From Adhaeribacter pallidiroseus (GTDB taxonomy: Bacteria; Bacteroidota; Bacteroidia; Cytophagales; Hymenobacteraceae), in contig NZ_QASA01000001.1 of assembly GCF_003340495.1 (NCBI RefSeq), positions 2,356,001-2,420,000 on the forward strand: a stretch of DNA of 64,000 nucleotides, in the 5' to 3' direction. The translations under genes and the position numbers were made by a program. Positions 62,489 to 64,000 of this stretch are shown here, in pieces. The number at the start of each line of letters is the position of its first letter. Within the stretch, counting starts at the first letter, position 1. The notes under the pieces were generated by a model. That model did no database searches, was not told the origin of the DNA, and saw nothing but the letters and a program-made list of their open reading frames with translations.

Positions 62489-63838
62489 ATGAAATTGCAA
62501 ACGTTAACTGCCCTTTCTCCAATTGATGGCCGCTATCACCGGCAAACGGCGGAACTAGCGCCTTTTTTTTCCGAATTTGGGTTGATTAAATACCGCGTAT
62601 TAGTGGAGATTGAGTATTTTATTGCGTTATGCGAATTACCCTTGCCACAACTTGCAAAAGTAAATAAATCACTTTTCCCGGAGTTGCGCCGGATTTACCA
62701 AAATTTTACGGTAGAAGAAGCCACGACCATTAAAGAAATTGAAAAAACCACTAACCACGACGTAAAAGCCGTGGAGTATTTCATCAAAAATCATTTTGAT
62801 CAATTAGATTTAACGGCTTACAAGGAATTTATTCATTTTGGCTTAACCTCCCAGGATATTAATAACACAGCGATACCTTTATCTTTAAAAGAAGCCGCCA
62901 CACAAAACATTTTGCCCGCTTTTGAGCAAATTTTAACGGAGCTGGAGGCATTAGCCACCACCTGGAAGGCTATTCCCTTATTGGCCCGTACCCATGGTCA
63001 GCCGGCCTCTCCTACCCTCTTAGGTAAAGAAATTCTTGTTTTTGCCGAGCGCCTGCGGGTACAATTAAAGCAACTGCAAGCTATTCCGTTTTCGGCTAAA
63101 TTTGGCGGCGCCACCGGTAATTTTAATGCCCATTTAGTAGCTTACCCACACGTAGATTGGGTTTATTTTGCCAACAGCTTTGTGAATAATAACCTGGGTT
63201 TAAGCCGCAGCCAGTATACTACCCAGATTGAGCACTATGATAATCTGGCGGCCTTTTTCGATGGTTTAAAGCGTTTGAACACTATTTTAATTGATTTTTC
63301 CCGGGATGTGTGGCAATACATTTCGGTGGGTTATTTTAAGCAAAAAATTAAAGCCGGTGAAATTGGTTCTTCGGCCATGCCGCACAAAGTAAATCCCATT
63401 GATTTTGAAAATGCGGAGGGTAATTTAGGCTTAGCCAATGCTTTATTTGAGTTTATAGCGGGCAAGCTCCCTATCAGCCGTTTGCAGCGCGATCTCACCG
63501 ATTCTACCGTACTCCGGAATATAAGCGTGCCTTTGGCCCATACCCTTATTGCTTTAAAGTCGTTAAAAAAAGGGATTCATAAACTAGAGCTAAACGAACA
63601 GGCTTTGCACCAGGATTTAGAAGATAACTGGGCCGTGGTAGCAGAAGGCCTGCAAACCATTTTGCGCCGCGAAGGCTATCCCCAACCTTACGAAGCCCTG
63701 AAAGCCTTGACCCGGGTAAATGAAAAAATTACCGCCCAAACCATTAGTCGGTTTATTGATACCTTAGAAGTAAGCGATGCGATTAAACAGGAATTAAAAG
63801 CAATTACACCGTTTAATTACACGGGCATTTTATTGTGA
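62489..63838 (+). CDS. purB: Adenylosuccinate lyase
   Basis: A 449-residue member of the fumarase/aspartase superfamily that releases fumarate from SAICAR and adenylosuccinate in purine synthesis. LSPIDGRYH (residues 9-17), TSQDINNTA near 130, ARTHGQPASPT near 172 and the signature GSSAMPHKVNPIDFENAEGN near 296 are visible, with catalytic His and Ser in place. Length is normal. It does not sit with other pur genes, apart from the distant PurF-like gene in the window. Confidence 0.95.
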   Translation: MKLQTLTALSPIDGRYHRQTAELAPFFSEFGLIKYRVLVEIEYFIALCELPLPQLAKVNKSLFPELRRIYQNFTVEEATTIKEIEKTTNHDVKAVEYFIKNHFDQLDLTAYKEFIHFGLTSQDINNTAIPLSLKEAATQNILPAFEQILTELEALATTWKAIPLLARTHGQPASPTLLGKEILVFAERLRVQLKQLQAIPFSAKFGGATGNFNAHLVAYPHVDWVYFANSFVNNNLGLSRSQYTTQIEHYDNLAAFFDGLKRLNTILIDFSRDVWQYISVGYFKQKIKAGEIGSSAMPHKVNPIDFENAEGNLGLANALFEFIAGKLPISRLQRDLTDSTVLRNISVPLAHTLIALKSLKKGIHKLELNEQALHQDLEDNWAVVAEGLQTILRREGYPQPYEALKALTRVNEKITAQTISRFIDTLEVSDAIKQELKAITPFNYTGILL

Positions 63839-63876
63839 GTTATGAGTTAAAAATTATGATTTATAAGTGGTCTGTT

Positions 63877-63907
63877 TACCGTTGACTATCGTCAATCGAC
63901 TATGGTC
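63877..63907. repeat. Repeat C relative
   Basis: GACTATCG, CAATCGAC and TATGGTC units resembling the element at 31793-31826, in the gap after purB. Confidence 0.45.
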
Positions 63908-63929
63908 TAAAATTTTAATTTTTTAAAAA

Positions 63930-64000
63930 ATGTCAGTGATTAACGGGGTTACGGTACATACCGATTGCATCTATTTTCGGGGAGATGTGCCTTGTACACC
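63930..64000 (+). CDS. Unidentified gene, N-terminal fragment (cut by window edge)
   Basis: An ATG at 63930 opens a frame to the window end: MSVINGVTVHTDCIYFRG and then DVPCTP. The Cys pair and HTDCIYFRGD pattern look conserved rather than random, but 23 residues are too few to name a family. It follows purB by 91 bases on the same strand. Confidence 0.5.
   Translation, partial: MSVINGVTVHTDCIYFRGDVPCT

Overview
The window looks like a chromosome segment of a Bacteroidota bacterium, most likely a member of the Cytophagales near Hymenobacteraceae (Adhaeribacter-like). This placement is inferred from protein flavour (MenA, SPW-repeat protein, small Cys-rich lipoproteins, Cys-type glutathione peroxidase), from -7 boxes of the Bacteroidota type TAnnTTTG, from scarce Shine-Dalgarno sequences and from moderate GC with CGG/CCGG-rich codons. 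No 16S rRNA, tRNA, CRISPR array, insertion sequence or phage gene was seen.

Layout. (1) 1-7119: surface polysaccharide locus. The minus strand carries flippase, GT4 glycosyltransferase, NodB-type deacetylase and a GT2 cut by the window edge; the plus strand carries a methyltransferase, a Wzz-like chain-length protein and a Wzy/WaaL-like polymerase/ligase. (2) 7120-19081: a mixed stretch with a thioredoxin-reductase-like flavoprotein behind a palindromic operator, a SpoIIE phosphatase/OppC-type permease/small protein operon, a GT2, a Gfo/Idh/MocA oxidoreductase, a CobA-type methyltransferase, a lipoprotein beta-propeller and a PurF-like amidotransferase. (3) 19216-27515: nuoHIJKLMN, the membrane arm of complex I, without nuoA-G. 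(4) 27882-31784: a Nif3-like gene with a -1 frame break, a DUF2281/VapC pair with a nonsense codon in the toxin, and a YgiC/YgiB-like pair. (5) 31930-48420: housekeeping genes (murI, ABC-F, YebC, DEAD helicase, menA, glutathione peroxidase, argS), an arginase-family gene with another -1 frame break, an arginine-decarboxylase-like gene, HAD phosphatase, dolichol-phosphate-mannose-synthase-like GT2 and TerC. (6) 48652-57353: a PQQ-type sugar dehydrogenase lipoprotein, a 1 kb gene-poor stretch, then a group of two alpha/beta hydrolases, two ATP-grasp-type ligases, a GCS2 carboxylate-amine ligase and a class I glutamine amidotransferase. (7) 57580-64000: two PAP2 phosphatases, an AsmA-like/GT51 protein, purB and the start of a further gene.

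The best candidate for an undescribed system is 50944-57353. Four ligase or amidotransferase genes on one strand, the last two overlapping by 4 bases, plus two hydrolases, suggest a pathway that builds and trims a peptide-like or amidated small molecule. The product cannot be read from sequence. Other notable signals are two conserved metalloenzyme genes broken by -1 shifts exactly at X XXY YYZ heptamers, dispersed intergenic repeat families (one copy inside the nuo operon), and an inverted-repeat operator duplicated over a promoter.
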